A stretch of DNA of 64,000 bases from Effrenium voratum. Taxonomy: Eukaryota > Sar > Dinophyceae > Suessiales > Symbiodiniaceae. Made by a program: the position numbers and the translations under genes. This document shows, piece by piece, positions 49,500-61,519 of the stretch. Numbering within the stretch: position 1 is the first letter of the stretch; each line of letters begins with the position of its first letter. The notes beneath the pieces were generated by a model. It did not search any database. It was not told the origin of the DNA and worked only from the letters and a program-made list of their open reading frames with translations. The stretch lies in assembly GCA_963377175.1 (NCBI GenBank), contig CAUJNA010000502.1:1208216-1272215 (forward strand). The letters run 5' to 3'.

Positions 49500-51450
49500 A
49501 AGATTGGTCCAAGTTGCCTGACAATTTTGATCTGATTTCGCTGAAATTATTGTTACTCCCGGCCAACTGAAGCAACTTGGGTGTCCTTGGATTTTGTGGT
49601 TGCTCTCCTCCTTTCGTTGCATGTGTTTGGTGTTTTTGTTTCCATGGAGCACATGTCGTCGGACAAGGCGCGCCCTCTTTGGCCTCGACTTAAGGAAACC
49701 ATTGATCTAACAACAGCTGCGCGGCGGAAGCTCGTTGCATGCGAGGTGTGCGCGTTTCGAGAAAGATGAGCGGCCCTGGCAAGAAAATCCGCCTCCCCAG
49801 TCTAACCATAGACTAATAGACGGTCAGTTAGCTGCTCACATGGAACGATATCTTGGCCATCAAACCTGTAACCCCCGGTACAACAGGGGCCAACTTCTAC
49901 TAGCTGCTGCCAATTCTTCAAGTTTTGCTTTGGCATCCCCAACTTGGCCACCCTTCCTGCCAACCCCTTTTGTCGGGTTTCGTAGAAAACCGTAAAGCGG
50001 AGTAGATCAACGTGGAAGCGCGAGACAATACACCACGCACCCGCTGCCAGGACGTAATGTCCTATCTTCACTGATTCGCAATCTCCGAGCCCATCCCTCT
50101 TGGCCGCACGCTCCCAAAGGGCTTCGGACAAGAAGGGGTCGATCAGGTCTGCCCACATCATGTTCAGTACCTCAGCCCCAGAAGTGCAGCTAGGCCATCA
50201 CAACACCCAGAAAAGCATTCCGAGAGAAATGATGTCTACTACCCTCAAGTCACCAGTTGCAGTGGAATACAAAGATATGAGCCCTATACAACTACGACTT
50301 ACTTTTGCAGGGAAAGCAGAAACTTCTAAGACACTTTACAAGTGCATGTGAGGATCGGCCTGATTGCTAGCATGGTTTCTCGCAACGAAGCTGAGAGAAG
50401 AGTGATGAGCAGAGAAGCGCACCCTGGGTCCAGTGAAAATTGCTCCAACGCTGAGTGGATGCGACAAAATGGAAACCAAAATACAGTAAGCGCAAAGAAG
50501 GAGAAGCTGCTTGTTATTGGGACGTCAGCCTCATCCACGCACACCATGCGCGCGAGGACCACGTTGAACCACTGCGACCAGGAGTCCGCCCTGCGATGAT
50601 CCACGTGGCGCCATCTGCTTCGACAAATAAAGCCACGCGGCAGCTCCCCGCGCAAAGGGGCGACGCAACACAGGTCATGCCCTGGCGATCCTTCGAGCAT
50701 TGACGCAGCTAAACCGATCGGAGAAAATCATAGCCAGCCAAGCGCCGACTGTGAAGGCCAGCGGCGCAGACCCCATTAGACAATGACTCAGCTGAACGCT
50801 GCAGCGCAAAACAATAGGGCAACACTTGCGGGGCCACAATGCCCCTCCCCTCCCATAGCAAGCACGCCTCTGAGCAAAGCTTCTGTCGCCTCCCAGGCAC
50901 CAGGCTGCGCCGAGCTACATCGCCACGCAAACCGAAGACATCTCTCGCTTCATCTGCTAACATGAGGCCAGCGCTCTCTTATCTATCTGGACGCGCACAT
51001 TAAGCGCAGTCCGCGTGTGAGATCGGACCAGATTGAGGGGTTTCTCAGCTGTCTGCCTCACTGGTCAGGTTCATGGTTGCAACAAGAGAAGTATTTCTCA
51101 TAGTGTTCAATCAGAAACACAAGGGCCCGCACATTGTCCAAGATGATTCCGCCACACTTTGCGGTCGAGGGATCGGAGCTTTGTGCTCTATGAAGAGGGA
51201 ATTCGCGCGCTCTGTCTTTCCAGACATGCAGGCCCCTGAAGGCAGCGGGGGCAACGCCATCTCTGGCTTGGAACGGGTATCAAAACACAAAGGCGCTCAA
51301 AGCCGACTGCTCCACGCAGACCAGTCTAAAGTTGCCCACAGCCCCCGTGGTTTGCCGGCACCCCTCATACTGCCCCCCTCATACGACTACAAGCAGTACC
51401 CGGCCCAATCGTGGCCACTTTTAGTCAAGTAGCTGCCATACTTGGCCGGC
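49500..51450. other. Moderate-GC region with no gene I can support
   Basis: Several frames of 80-125 codons on both strands (for example 49802-50161 minus and 50342-50599 plus) overlap each other. They could be decayed retroelement sequence, but I recognise no motif. Confidence 0.35.
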
Positions 51451-51534
51451 GCCGAGCGCAGCGTTCTGTTCATAGAGTGGCGCCGTGGACCGCGATGGGG
51501 CAAGGTTTTGGATAAGCTTTGGCATTCAAGTTCA

Positions 51535-51760
51535 AGGTAGGGCTCGGTTTCAGGCTTCGGTTTCACTTTTGGGTTTAGGTTTCGCTTTAGGGTTTAGGTT
51601 TAAGGTTTGGGGTGTGGGCTTAGGATTTAGGTATTGAATTGGGTTTTAGGTTTAGAGTGTTAGCTTTCCGTTAGGTTCAGGTTTAGGGTATAGGTCTTGG
51701 CGTTGGGTTTGGGATTGCTGTTCCGGGTGAAGGCTTTAGATTTAGGGTGTAGCTGCTGGC
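51535..51760 (+). repeat. Degenerate telomere-like (TTTAGGG)n tract
   Basis: Many variants of gggtttaggtt, ctttagggttt and gggtttaggt, never perfectly regular. A weaker similar stretch is at 54925-55110. Dinoflagellate telomeres are of the TTTAGGG type. Confidence 0.65.
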
Positions 51761-52287
51761 GTCAGGTTCGGGGCGCAGGCAATCCATGGGGGCTGTGTGC
51801 GTAAGTTGCGTAAGCGGGAGAGGAGGCGGTGGAGGAGGAAGAGGAGGAGGAGCGAACGGGAGGGGCGAGAGTGCGGAGAAGCAAGAACCCCGCGCAAGAA
51901 TGTGGGCAACAAGCAAACTAACAAAACAACATTAAGACGAACAAACCGAAGAAGCCAGCAAGCAAACACACTGCACAAACCAAGCCAAAACACACAGCCA
52001 CACAAAGCACCCCCCAAATTCCCCCGTTCAATTCCCAGCACACACACACACACACACATACACAACACACAAAGGAGTGACCATGCTTTCTTTTCCCCCC
52101 CCCTTTGTGTGTGTGTGTGTGCGCGTTAAAACAGGGCACTCCCAGAAGGGTGGCTTTCCCTTTGGTCTCTCCCTTAAAAAGAAAAACAAAAACAAAAACA
52201 AGCACGCCACAAAAACGTTACCTTCCATCAGGAAGAAAGACAGAGAGGAGAAAAAAGAAGAAGAAAAAAATATGGAGCCGAGCCCGA

Positions 52288-52385
52288 GCCGAAGATCGGT
52301 TGAGAGCTCCGGCCCGGTGCCGGTTCTGCAGCTTGAAGCCCTGGGCCTCCGCAAAGTCGATGATCTTTCGGCACCTCAGAGGTCC
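52288..52385 (-). CDS. Possible exon of unrecognised gene
   Basis: CRKIIDFAEAQGFKLQNRHR then AGALNR on the minus strand, in a GC-rich island with an acceptor-like CTCTGAG|G before it. No family recognised. Confidence 0.35.
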
Positions 52386-52699
52386 CGGGGTTTGGCTCGG
52401 GGAAGTTGGGAAACTCGGGGCGGTTGTTGTTTGAAGGCCAGGGAAGAACCGCCGGGAACCCGGGAAACCTCCCCCGTTGCCAAGGAAACTCGGATTGAAT
52501 GGGGTCTTTTTGGGTGCTGAAACCCAAGCGAAACATCGTGAGCCCTGCTCCAAGAACAGATCGGGACGCTCTTTTTTCAGAGAGTGGTCGTTGGGATTTC
52601 TACAAAGAAGGTTGTCCAATGATACTTGCTCGTCAACTTGGTTTTGCATCATCTGGCAAGTCTGCTTCAACACCGCCTGCTATCAATCCCTGAGTTGAA

Positions 52700-53420
52700 T
52701 CATTTGGCAGCTCTGATTGAACAATACTGCATCCACTTCGATATCAATAATCGGAATGCGCTGCTTCAACAATACTGATCCGTTGCGATTCAGGAGGATT
52801 GTCATGTTTTAAATGCACCTTTAATAAAGACAGCATTCTAGTAGAAAGTCTAGCTTCAAATAGAATTTAACTAGGAGTTCCTTGCTAAACAGTTTTCAAT
52901 TCGGTTTTTGAGTAGATTCCTTCTTTCAAATGAGACCTTTAAGGTGATGTCCTGCCCAGGATTTTCTGTTTATTGTCATTAGTATCAAAATAGAGTTTGT
53001 TTGCTATAATGTCTACTTTTAACTAGAATTCGACTGCATGTCCTTTTCAAGATGATCTCAAGTATATGTTAATTAGAATTCATATTTCTAGTTACATTTC
53101 AAAGGTGATTACAAATTCTAGTAGACTGTCTAGATTCAATAATAATTTCAGTATGATGCTCTTTGTGACCAGGATTTCACTTGGACGTTAAGTAGAATCA
53201 TTGCTTCAAATTGGACTTTACAGGGTCCTGTCCCAGCATGGTTTATTAAATATGTTCATTCGCATTTAAATTGCATTTACTAAGGAAAGAATGCCAGCAG
53301 AATCTCTAGCTTCAGCTATGATAGAAAAATGTTTATTAAAGAGGATTTCATTTTCGAGTTTACATGGAATCCCGGCTTGAAAATTATGTTCAAGGTGATG
53401 TGCCTTCCTGGGAGATTTGG
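52700..53420. repeat. AT-rich, strongly diverged tandem repeat
   Basis: The phrase 'tctag(c/a)ttca' preceded by an 'attctagtaga'-like string recurs at about 52849, 53129 and 53305. 'gcttcaaatt--actttacagggt' and 'aggtgatgtcctgccc' variants recur between. No coding sense. Confidence 0.5.
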
Positions 53421-54019
53421 TTCTATAGTTAGAAACCAAATAGCAGAGTCTGCCGGAATCTTTTGCTTTGACACAGCGCGTGTTTTTGGGGTCTGGGCTT
53501 GTCCGGATCGTTTTGGGGAGACGAGCGGCTCGCATGTTCCGAGGCTGAGCCACAAAGGTGAACAAAAAGCTGCCAAGCGGTCGCAACAAGAATGAGCCAC
53601 GAAAAACATGACCCTAATCTGGAGGGTTGCACGAATGACTGGCCTTGAGGCCCCAAAATCCTGATGTGCCTAGGAGCATCCTAGGCATGACCACTCGCCT
53701 TCAGTCCAGGCTTCAGAGTCTCAGGCTCCGTTTAGGTTCAGGGGCCTAGGTGTCGGATTCCTGCTTTCATAGATTGTGCTTGACTAGGAGAGCAAAAATG
53801 CAGCAAAAAGGAAGCATGGTAGCTGTTCCCTGGGCTACCGGGCTCCTTCTCCGAAAGGAAGTTGGGGATTCCAACCTTGGCTTCTGCCTCTCTCAGCATC
53901 GGGTGGCAAGCCAACCTTCAATGCTTGATGTAAGGCTTGATCAAAAGGTCCTTTGCAAAGAAAGATGATAATTTCCACACAGGAAAAGTTACCCATGGTC
54001 AAAGCGGGGGGGCCTAAAT

Positions 54020-54140
54020 GGCCATGGGTCAAAATCCCGTACCTCCAGTGAACATCCCAATCCACACTAAAATAGGTTCTAAAATGGGTGGTGAATTCAC
54101 TTACCCCAAAATGAAATCCCCTTGGGTTTGACCCACAGCC
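54020..54140 (+). mobile_element. Miniature element, family A, with AAAT target duplication
   Basis: ggccatgggtcaaaatcccg ... gggtttgacccacagcc flanked by AAAT on both sides. This is the best-preserved copy in the window. Confidence 0.9.
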
Positions 54141-54649
54141 AAATGGAATATTTTCAGAATCTTGATCCACCCACTCATCTTGGTCGACCTAAAAAGAATG
54201 TGTCGAAAGCGCCTTGGACCCGATCCGTTCGCCAAAGCTCCCATGCCAGTGTGACCGTATGACGCTTTCCATCAAGCCCAGAAAACAAATCACTAAAGTC
54301 GAAGAAAAGTTTCAGAGGAGCAACCAAATGCAGTCACTAACTTGCAGTGACTCCTGCTCCCTGTCACGGCGACCTTCGATCAACCTCGTGAAACTTCACG
54401 CTCGGAGCTTCGTGCAGAGGCCGCGGCACAGTCCACGCTTTGGAAGTAGACCGGCCTGCGACGAGCTGCGACGAGCTCCAAACGCGCTGGTCATTTGGCT
54501 GCGAGCACCGATCTTTGCAAAAAAACTTGGGACCAGGTTTCGCGCACAAGTGTCTGTTGAAAAAATACGCGAGCAGCTTTCTGGGACAGGAAAGGAAAAG
54601 GGAAAATACCCGGCAAAAAGGATTCTAGGAAACACCCATCTCATGCTCA

Positions 54650-54735
54650 GGCAGGGGCTCGGGGTACTTCTGCTCTGTGAAGACGCTGCTCAGCATGGAC
54701 CCCACTCGCTGCGGCCTGCCGAGGTTGGGGCACCA
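54650..54735 (-). CDS. Possible exon of unrecognised gene
   Basis: NLGRPQRVGSMLSSVFTEQK then YPEPLPEHE on the minus strand in a GC-rich island; coding texture is good. No family recognised. Confidence 0.35.
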
Positions 54736-55297
54736 AATTGGTTGAATACCTGATGAGACAAAACATGGGCGCAAACCTTTCGACTTGAAATCGGAAGGAA
54801 GAACATGTGGGTGTGACTTTGTTGGACCCCTTGTTGGGGCTGGATTAGAGAAAAACCAAAGGAAAACCCACGCCCTTTCTCCCATACCCTCAGAAAGGTA
54901 TCCAGAATGAACGATGCGCTGATGGGCTTTAGGCTTGATTCTGTGTTGATTTAGATGGGCTGAATTGAGTTGGGTGAGGTCAGGGTTGTTTCAGGGTGGA
55001 TTTTGGGCAGGGTTTCGGCTGGGTATGTCAGGTTTGCACTGGTGTTAGGGTGAGGTAAGGATGGTTTAGCATGGGTTTTCGGTGCCTTTGAGTAGGGTTT
55101 AGGCTTAGTTTGGGACAGGGTCCGGGTGGGGACGGGACCAAAAGAGGTTTGGGGTCGGTTTGGGTCGGGGCCTTCAGAACGTAGGCTCGAACAGAAGACC
55201 AGGCCTGGGGACGGATTGGGAGTTTCGGTCGGCAGTTGGGTGGATTTGAACGGAGGAGAAAAAAGGCCATGTAGAACACCCAAACCAAATGCCATAT

Positions 55298-55411
55298 GGC
55301 TGTGGGTCAAAAACAGGTGCCCAAAACGGATTTCTGGTAGCGGTCCCCTGGTAAATGAAACCATGGACCAAAACCTGCGGTCCCCTGGTGGTTTAAGTTT
55401 GACCCAAACAC
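55298..55411 (+). mobile_element. Miniature element, family B, with ATAT target duplication
   Basis: ggctgtgggtcaaaaacagg ... agtttgacccaaacac flanked by ATAT. Confidence 0.7.
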
Positions 55412-56425
55412 ATATGGACAAAAGGCAAACAAACGCCCGAACTGCCAAAGAAGTCAAAACAAATCATGACTAGGGTATTTCTCTCTGAATCAAAGACTGT
55501 CGCAAAACTGGTGCGCACGAATACTTGGGCGGACACAATTCAAGATGAGGCAAACCAAGGCTGATGGCTCCAACCTCGAAGATAGACGTTGGAGCAACAC
55601 TTCCCCATCACAGCCGACCCGGCCTTCTCATCTCTGCTTTGCTCCTCGCCTTCTTTTCCTGTGCATAAAACGATGCATCAACCAGGTGGGCATTGCAGCC
55701 ACTGGAAAACTGTTCAAGACTCAAGAGAACGTGGTGGAGCAATACTCAGGACCAGTTCCTAAATCTTGCCCTGGTGATCAAAGCAAAAACTGCTATACAA
55801 ATGATACACCCTGGTGACAAACGTCCTTCTTTGGGAACTTGATCTCCATGTCGATTCGTAGGCTATCCTGGCAAGCTGATTGTGTGTGTGTGTGTGTGCA
55901 ATCCAGCCGCACAAGATCCACATGCCAATGCTTCACCCGGCTCGACAGCCATTTGCAAACCACAATTGTCCCACAGCCCCTAATAGTTATGATGAAGCCG
56001 GGCCCCAATTCTTAGATCTGGGTCCCTTTGAAAAAGCATCACAATGGCAATCTGACTCCTGTCCAAGCATCACAATGACCATCTGACTCCTATCCAAGTG
56101 TTGATTTCGATAGCTGCGTCCCGAAAAATTCGGGGCCCCCTTCGTAGCATCTGCAAGCAACACATATCATCTGGTAGCATCTTCTTGCTTTTCATTGTGT
56201 CAAGACCAGGTGCACCCTTGAAAGATCAGTGCCAGAGAAACATGTTGTTTGGGATCCTCCAACTCGGAACAAGGGTTTGCCTCCGTTGTTTGGATTCCGG
56301 GGAATCAATCCAGGGCTTCAGTGCAGCATCTTTGGCCTTCGTGCAGTGAGCGCGGAGAGGCACGGACCTCGAGGCCGATGTCTGACCCGCGACGTGGTTG
56401 GGACCCAACATCAAAGCTTCTCAAC

Positions 56426-56527
56426 TGGCCATGGGGCATAACCTATGGCTCCATTTTGGGGTGGATGAACATCCATTTGCCACCTATGTTGATGTTCACC
56501 AGCGGTACAGGGTTTTGACCCGCAGCC
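56426..56527 (-). mobile_element. Miniature element, family A, reverse orientation, diverged
   Basis: ggccatggggcataacc ... ggttttgacccgcagcc with core 'gatgttcaccagcggtac'. No clear target duplication remains. Confidence 0.7.
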
Positions 56528-56739
56528 AAATAAGGGTCGCGTGGAGGTGTGTGGGAATTGGAGCTGTGGATTTCTGCAAAGGGTGAGGGCCGTTTTAGCG
56601 CCACAATGGTCGACACGCAATCAAAAATGCCTGGGGCTGATCCTTGTGGGCTCCCGTATCCACCTTGAAAATCAGAACACTTTGCTAAGAACCCCCTTGC
56701 GTCCTAAGAACCTCGAACCTCTCCTGGGTTGTGGAGGGT

Positions 56740-56850
56740 TTTTTTTTGTTGCTTCCCGAATGAGCAACCGGGTGCGCTGCGTGGCTGCCCCATAAGTGAC
56801 ATCCGGAAGGATCACCTGGCTGCTTGGCTCAACTGGACGCATGGCGAATA
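56740..56850 (-). CDS. Possible exon of unrecognised gene
   Basis: MRPVEPSSQVILPDVTYGAA then TQRTRLLIREA on the minus strand. Good coding texture, no family recognised. Confidence 0.3.
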
Positions 56851-57807
56851 AATTACATGGTGATGCCCTAAGACCTTGACTGGACGGCACCCGTGCAAAA
56901 GCAAACGTGGCAACACACATCGCACGCCCATGCTGCTGAGCAGCCATGTCTCCATCTGGCGCCAACCTGCGCGAGTGGATCAAGAAAGCGAGAACAAGCG
57001 AAATGGACCACAAATACTTGTCTAGAAGTGCACAAAACAATCTGGAAATTTGGAAGGCAGAACAATGATATGTTCAAACAAAGATGGGTATGAGTCAAAG
57101 TAAGGGAAAACGGCGTTCTTTCTGGTTTCTTTTTAAACCAACCTCAAAAAGTACTTTCCAAAACCGCAAGCCAAGGTGTTCCCATTTCCGTGAAACTGTT
57201 GGATCAGTCGAAAACTCCGAAACGCATGCCAACTCTCGCAGCTGACCTGTCAGTCACTCGGCATTGGGGCTCCATATTCATGGCAAAAACACAACGTGTG
57301 ATACAAGAGGTCCCGCAGGTTCAAACATGCGCTGAAATATGAACATGATACTGGGTGCTGACACTGTGCATGATACTGTGTCAGCACCAGCAGCTATGCT
57401 ATCCGTCCTGTGATCCAAATGTTGTCCAAACACTGATTTCAGCAAGCAAACACAAACAAGAGGAAAGATGCGAAAACGCAAATAAAAGCACAAACACCAA
57501 AGCAGGACAAAAACGTAGAGCCGAGATCAGAAAAATAAAAAGGGGAAAAAAAAAACGACGAGAAAACAAACAAGAAATCAAACAAGCAAGCAACGAGCAA
57601 ACAAACAGTTTGTGAACCTGTCCCAGGTTTTAACCACGCCCTTCGACAAACAAAAACAAACAAGCTGCAAGCAAACAGGTAAACAAGGAAGAATCAAACA
57701 AACAAGCAAACACAACAAACAAACACAAGCTACACGAGATTGCATGGAGCAAACACCAAAGCAAATACACATACGCGCCAGCAAAATTGAAAACTCGAAC
57801 AAAACTG

Positions 57808-57965
57808 TTAAGGCCTGTTGCACTGCTCCTACCTTGAACCCAAACAACCCTCCAAATCAACGAGCTCCGCAAACCCAAAAGGCGCGCACTTCTTTTTCAC
57901 GGGTTGCTTGAAAGTGGCACTGCCTCCAGAGCACGCGGTGCACCTGGAGCAGGAGGTATCATTGT
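57808..57965 (+). repeat. Diverged copy of the 154-bp direct repeat at 60601 and 61119
   Basis: Shares gttgcactgctcct-ccttgaacccaaaca, ttctttttcacgggttgcttgaaagtggcactgc-tcca and ggagcaggagg with the two identical copies. Confidence 0.75.
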
Positions 57966-58183
57966 CCCCCCTGTGAAGCTAAAAAGGGCGCCAGACATGC
58001 GTGTCCTGGCTATTTGCAGCGCATTTGCACGGCGCGGCAGGCGTGCCCGCGCTTCTTTAACAAACAGCGGTCTGCGTCATTAAAGGGAGTACCGCGGGTA
58101 CAGCCCTAGAAAGCGAATGCAAGGGCAGGCGTGCCCAAGCTCGCTGTAGCCGCCTCGGAACCTGCCTTGCACCAGGTGGGAGG

Positions 58184-58708
58184 GTGGCTCTCTCTTTAGA
58201 GCGGATTCCCCAAACGGATTCTATTGCACCTGGGAGGGTTCTGACACTCGTCCGTGCGAAGGATTCGAAATCTAAAATGCTGCGTGCAGGCGTGTGGCTG
58301 CAACATAACGACCCCGAAAAAATAGGGTTCCCCGACCGACCGACGACCGAACGACCGACCGACGGCCGAACGACCGACGACGACGGCCGAACGACCGACG
58401 ACGACGGCCGAACGACCGACGGCCGAACGACCGACGGCCGAACGACCGACCGACGACCGACCGACGACCGAGGGTTCCAAAAAAAGGGTTTCCTTTGAGG
58501 GGGCTCGCCTTGCAGAAACGAAGGCAGCTGCGGGGCATTTAGCCAAACCGCATATCTAGGGGTTGTTATGTTGCAGCCACACGCCTGCACGCAGCATTTT
58601 AGATTTCGAATCCTTCGCAGGACGAGGTCGTTTCCTGGACGGACAAGTGTCAGAACCCTCCCAGGTGCAACAGAATCCGTTTGGGGGATCCCCTCTAAAG
58701 AGAGAGGT
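58184..58708. repeat. Long inverted repeat (fold-back) around a CCGA-rich spacer
   Basis: The left arm, 58184-58312, and right arm, 58565-58708, are reverse complements over about 110 bases: gttatgttgcagccacacgc ... ctctaaagagagag. The right arm has an extra stretch of about 20 bases. The spacer contains a tandem (ACCGACGGCCGA)n at 58332-58472. It could form a large hairpin and may be a fold-back transposon. Confidence 0.8.
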
Positions 58709-59179
58709 GCGATGTTCTATGTTCGCGCTTTCGCGCGGCGCAGTCTGCAGCTGTCGCTGCAGTTCGCTCCGCTGCAGTTCGCTGCTGCTGCTCCGCTGCA
58801 GTTCGCTGCTGCTGTCCGGGCTGTGTCAATATTGATCCAATGTTGCGCTTTCGTTGCTTCAAGACAACTCAATACTGCCTCAAGAATGGCCTGGTATCGA
58901 AGCCTCAACGCCAGCCTGCCGAGCCGCGCCACCCAAGGTCGGAATTCCGACTTCGCTCCCACTTCGTTTTTGCCAAAAAACACATCGCCGGGCCACTGCC
59001 GGTGCCACTGCCGGGCCGGGCATCGCTGTGCGCCAAAAAACGTGTGCTAAGTGCGCACCTTTTTTTTTGGACCGATACTTGTGAGAGCGGTATCCCTCCC
59101 ACAGCTTCCGGAGCATAGTTTTCAGCAAAAAAAGCCATCCACATGCCGCGATCATGCCCACACATGCCGCGATCATCTG

Positions 59180-59268
59180 TGCGCCGGGCCAGCGCCGGGC
59201 CACTGCCGGGCCACTGCCGGGCACCTGCCGGGCCACTGCCGGGCCACTGCCAGGCCACTGCCGATTTC
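59180..59268. repeat. Tandem (GCCACTGCCGGG)n
   Basis: Six to seven 12-bp units with variants. A related short run is at 58988-59022. Confidence 0.9.
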
Positions 59269-59459
59269 CGAACGCGTGCCGATTGCGTGCTTTCAACCAT
59301 ATCGACGAGACGATATTGTTGACGGAGCTTCCGCTGCATGGTTTTTAGCCAACAAACATCGCCGGCCTTGCTTTCCCAGCCGGCCTCGCTTTCCAAGCGA
59401 AGCCCGGCCTCGCTTTCCGCGCTTCCGGTGCCTGGTTTTCACCAAGAAAGTCGCCCCCT

Positions 59460-60030
59460 CCGACTTCGCTCTTCCACCAAGGCCGTGAAAAGCACAAGTG
59501 TTGCTTGTGCTTTAAAGGCCACCCACGGACTGTGTCACGCCGTGACACGTGCTTGGGGAAACTTGTCCAAAGTCCAAGAGTTGTCCGAAGTCGGGGCTGC
59601 TACCCCCCGCTTCGGAAAACTCCCAAACGCCGACGAATCGAGCGCAAGAAGCTGTGGAACCACTGGACCAACAACGGCGCACATGGGAACCCGGGTCGAT
59701 AGACTCGACATTCTGTCGAGACCACCATTGTCCGCAGTCAGTGCTGCTACCCCTCACTGCGGACAACTCCCAACGCCCCGTTCAGGCCTCCTCCGATCCG
59801 AGGAAGCCCGAACAGGCGGCTTGAGAGTTTTCTGCAGCGTGTCCTCCAACGACACACTGGATAACCGCACGTTTTCCGCAGTCGGGGCTGCTACCCCACT
59901 GGATAACCGCACGTTTTCCGCAGTTGCCTCTTCCAGGGGCAACTGCGGAAAACCGCACGTTTTCTGATGTCAGTCCTCCGACACTCACTTCATGATAACC
60001 GCACGTTTTCCGAAGTCGCCTCGGCAACTG
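59460..60030. repeat. Array of short perfect hairpins and 'cgcacgttttccgcagtc' repeats
   Basis: AAAGCACAAG/CTTGTGCTTT (59488-59512), GTGTCACG/CGTGACAC (59532-59549), TTGTCCGCAGT/ACTGCGGACAA (59727-59766) and cttcggaaaa pairs occur in a row. 'ataaccgcacgttttccg(c/a)agt' recurs four times up to 60017. Confidence 0.7.
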
Positions 60031-60600
60031 CGCGCAAGGACTCCTAAGAAAACATGTTTGAAGGACCAGTCACCGGCAACATCCCGGAGCTCCTGAGCAA
60101 CGGAGAGGTAACGGAAGGCGCGCGGTGGCTGAAGCTCTGCCCGTGGACACGTCTCTGACCTGGTGAAGTTCCGCGTTGGCCGTGTTGTTGATCGTCAGGG
60201 TGCTGCCGGTTAGCCCGGTGGCCGAGCTTGGCAGGCCCACGCAGGCGCCCCGGCCGCGCTGGGCAAGTCGGCTGAAGGGGCCAAACGACTGTCAACTTTA
60301 GCCAAGAACACCCGAGGAAGACCAGATGCGGTCTGTGGTCATGGACATCTTTACCCGGAAGGCTGCCGTGCCGTGGAGCCCCTGCAGAACAAGCAGAGAC
60401 GGTCGGCCGGGCCACCAAGCGTGCCACGCAGGAGCTGACGGGGGGCGACAATGCTAACTTTTCCTTGCGAACCGAAAAGCGCCTCATCGGTAACACATGG
60501 TCTGTTGCCAAGCGTTCCAACTGCAAACTTACAAAAGGTTCATCCTGATGTTTCACATCATGCACACACACGAGTTTGAGTGGGTGCTACAAACGTAAAC

Positions 60601-60754
60601 GTTAAGGCATGTTGCACTGCTCCTAGCTTGAACCCAAACATGGAACCTCAAAAGAACAAAGCTCGTCCGAAGCGGCCGCAGTTCTTTTTACCGGGATTGC
60701 TGAAAGTTGCACTGCTTCCAGGGCACTGGTGCGCCTGGAACAGGAGGCACATTG
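60601..60754 (+). repeat. 154-bp direct repeat, copy 1
   Basis: Identical to 61119-61272 as far as I can compare by eye (offset 518). Begins gttaaggcatgttgcactgc. Confidence 0.9.
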
Positions 60755-61118
60755 ACCCCCCGAAATGTGAAAAGGCAAGACAATGCGTGTCCTTGCGTGC
60801 GCATGCAGTGCTGGGGGGGGCGCGGCATGCGTGCCCACGCCCCAAGGTCCGGAGACCGAAGAGTCCGGAGACTCAAGGTCCGGAGACCAATGTGGGTCCG
60901 GAGACCTGGTCCGGAAACCAAAAGGCCCGGAGGCCACCAATGAAAGTGCAGAGTGTCTGCTACCTATCCTTGCAAAGCCTGGCATAGGGCAATGCAGGGT
61001 GGGTGGGTGGGTTTCAAGAAATGAAACCGCAGGTTTGGGTCAAGGCTAGGAGCAAAACGGCCAACGCATAGTTCGATTCACAACATGCCCTAAACACGAG
61101 GGAAAAGAAACCCTAAGC

Positions 61119-61272
61119 GTTAAGGCATGTTGCACTGCTCCTAGCTTGAACCCAAACATGGAACCTCAAAAGAACAAAGCTCGTCCGAAGCGGCCGCAGT
61201 TCTTTTTACCGGGATTGCTGAAAGTTGCACTGCTTCCAGGGCACTGGTGCGCCTGGAACAGGAGGCACATTG
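61119..61272 (+). repeat. 154-bp direct repeat, copy 2
   Basis: Identical to 60601-60754. It lies just 3' of the reverse-transcriptase gene (minus strand). Confidence 0.9.
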
Positions 61273-61519
61273 GCCCCCCCTTCAGTGTTTCAGGCAACCC
61301 GGTAAAAGCGAACCCGCTGGGCCGCAGGCCTCATCACCCGCCCTTCAGAGTGGGGTTGTACCTGGCAGGGCAGATGCTAGCGCGACCATGCACGCTGGGC
61401 TGTGAGCAGCTTGTTATGCAGCGACTGCACTTTTTCCGGTCGGCTGGCTGACGTCGCCAGTTGTTCTGGCTGACAGGGCAACGGCGGTCATTTGGTCGCG
61501 AGGCATGTCGGGATGCAAG

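Noticed and set aside
54214..54753. 179-codon plus-strand frame
   Set aside because: It overlaps a better-looking minus-strand exon candidate at 54650-54735, and its own sequence shows no motif.
59505..59702. Zinc-knuckle-like C-C-L-C-F-K-G-H
   Set aside because: The spacing is C-x2-C-x3-H, not the CCHC knuckle, and the sequence is a perfect DNA hairpin that explains the pattern.
60044..60571. 175-codon frame on the minus strand
   Set aside because: Another minus frame reads GLTGSTLTINNTANAELHQ, which looks more protein-like but is short and stops. Neither has a recognisable family, so no gene is called.
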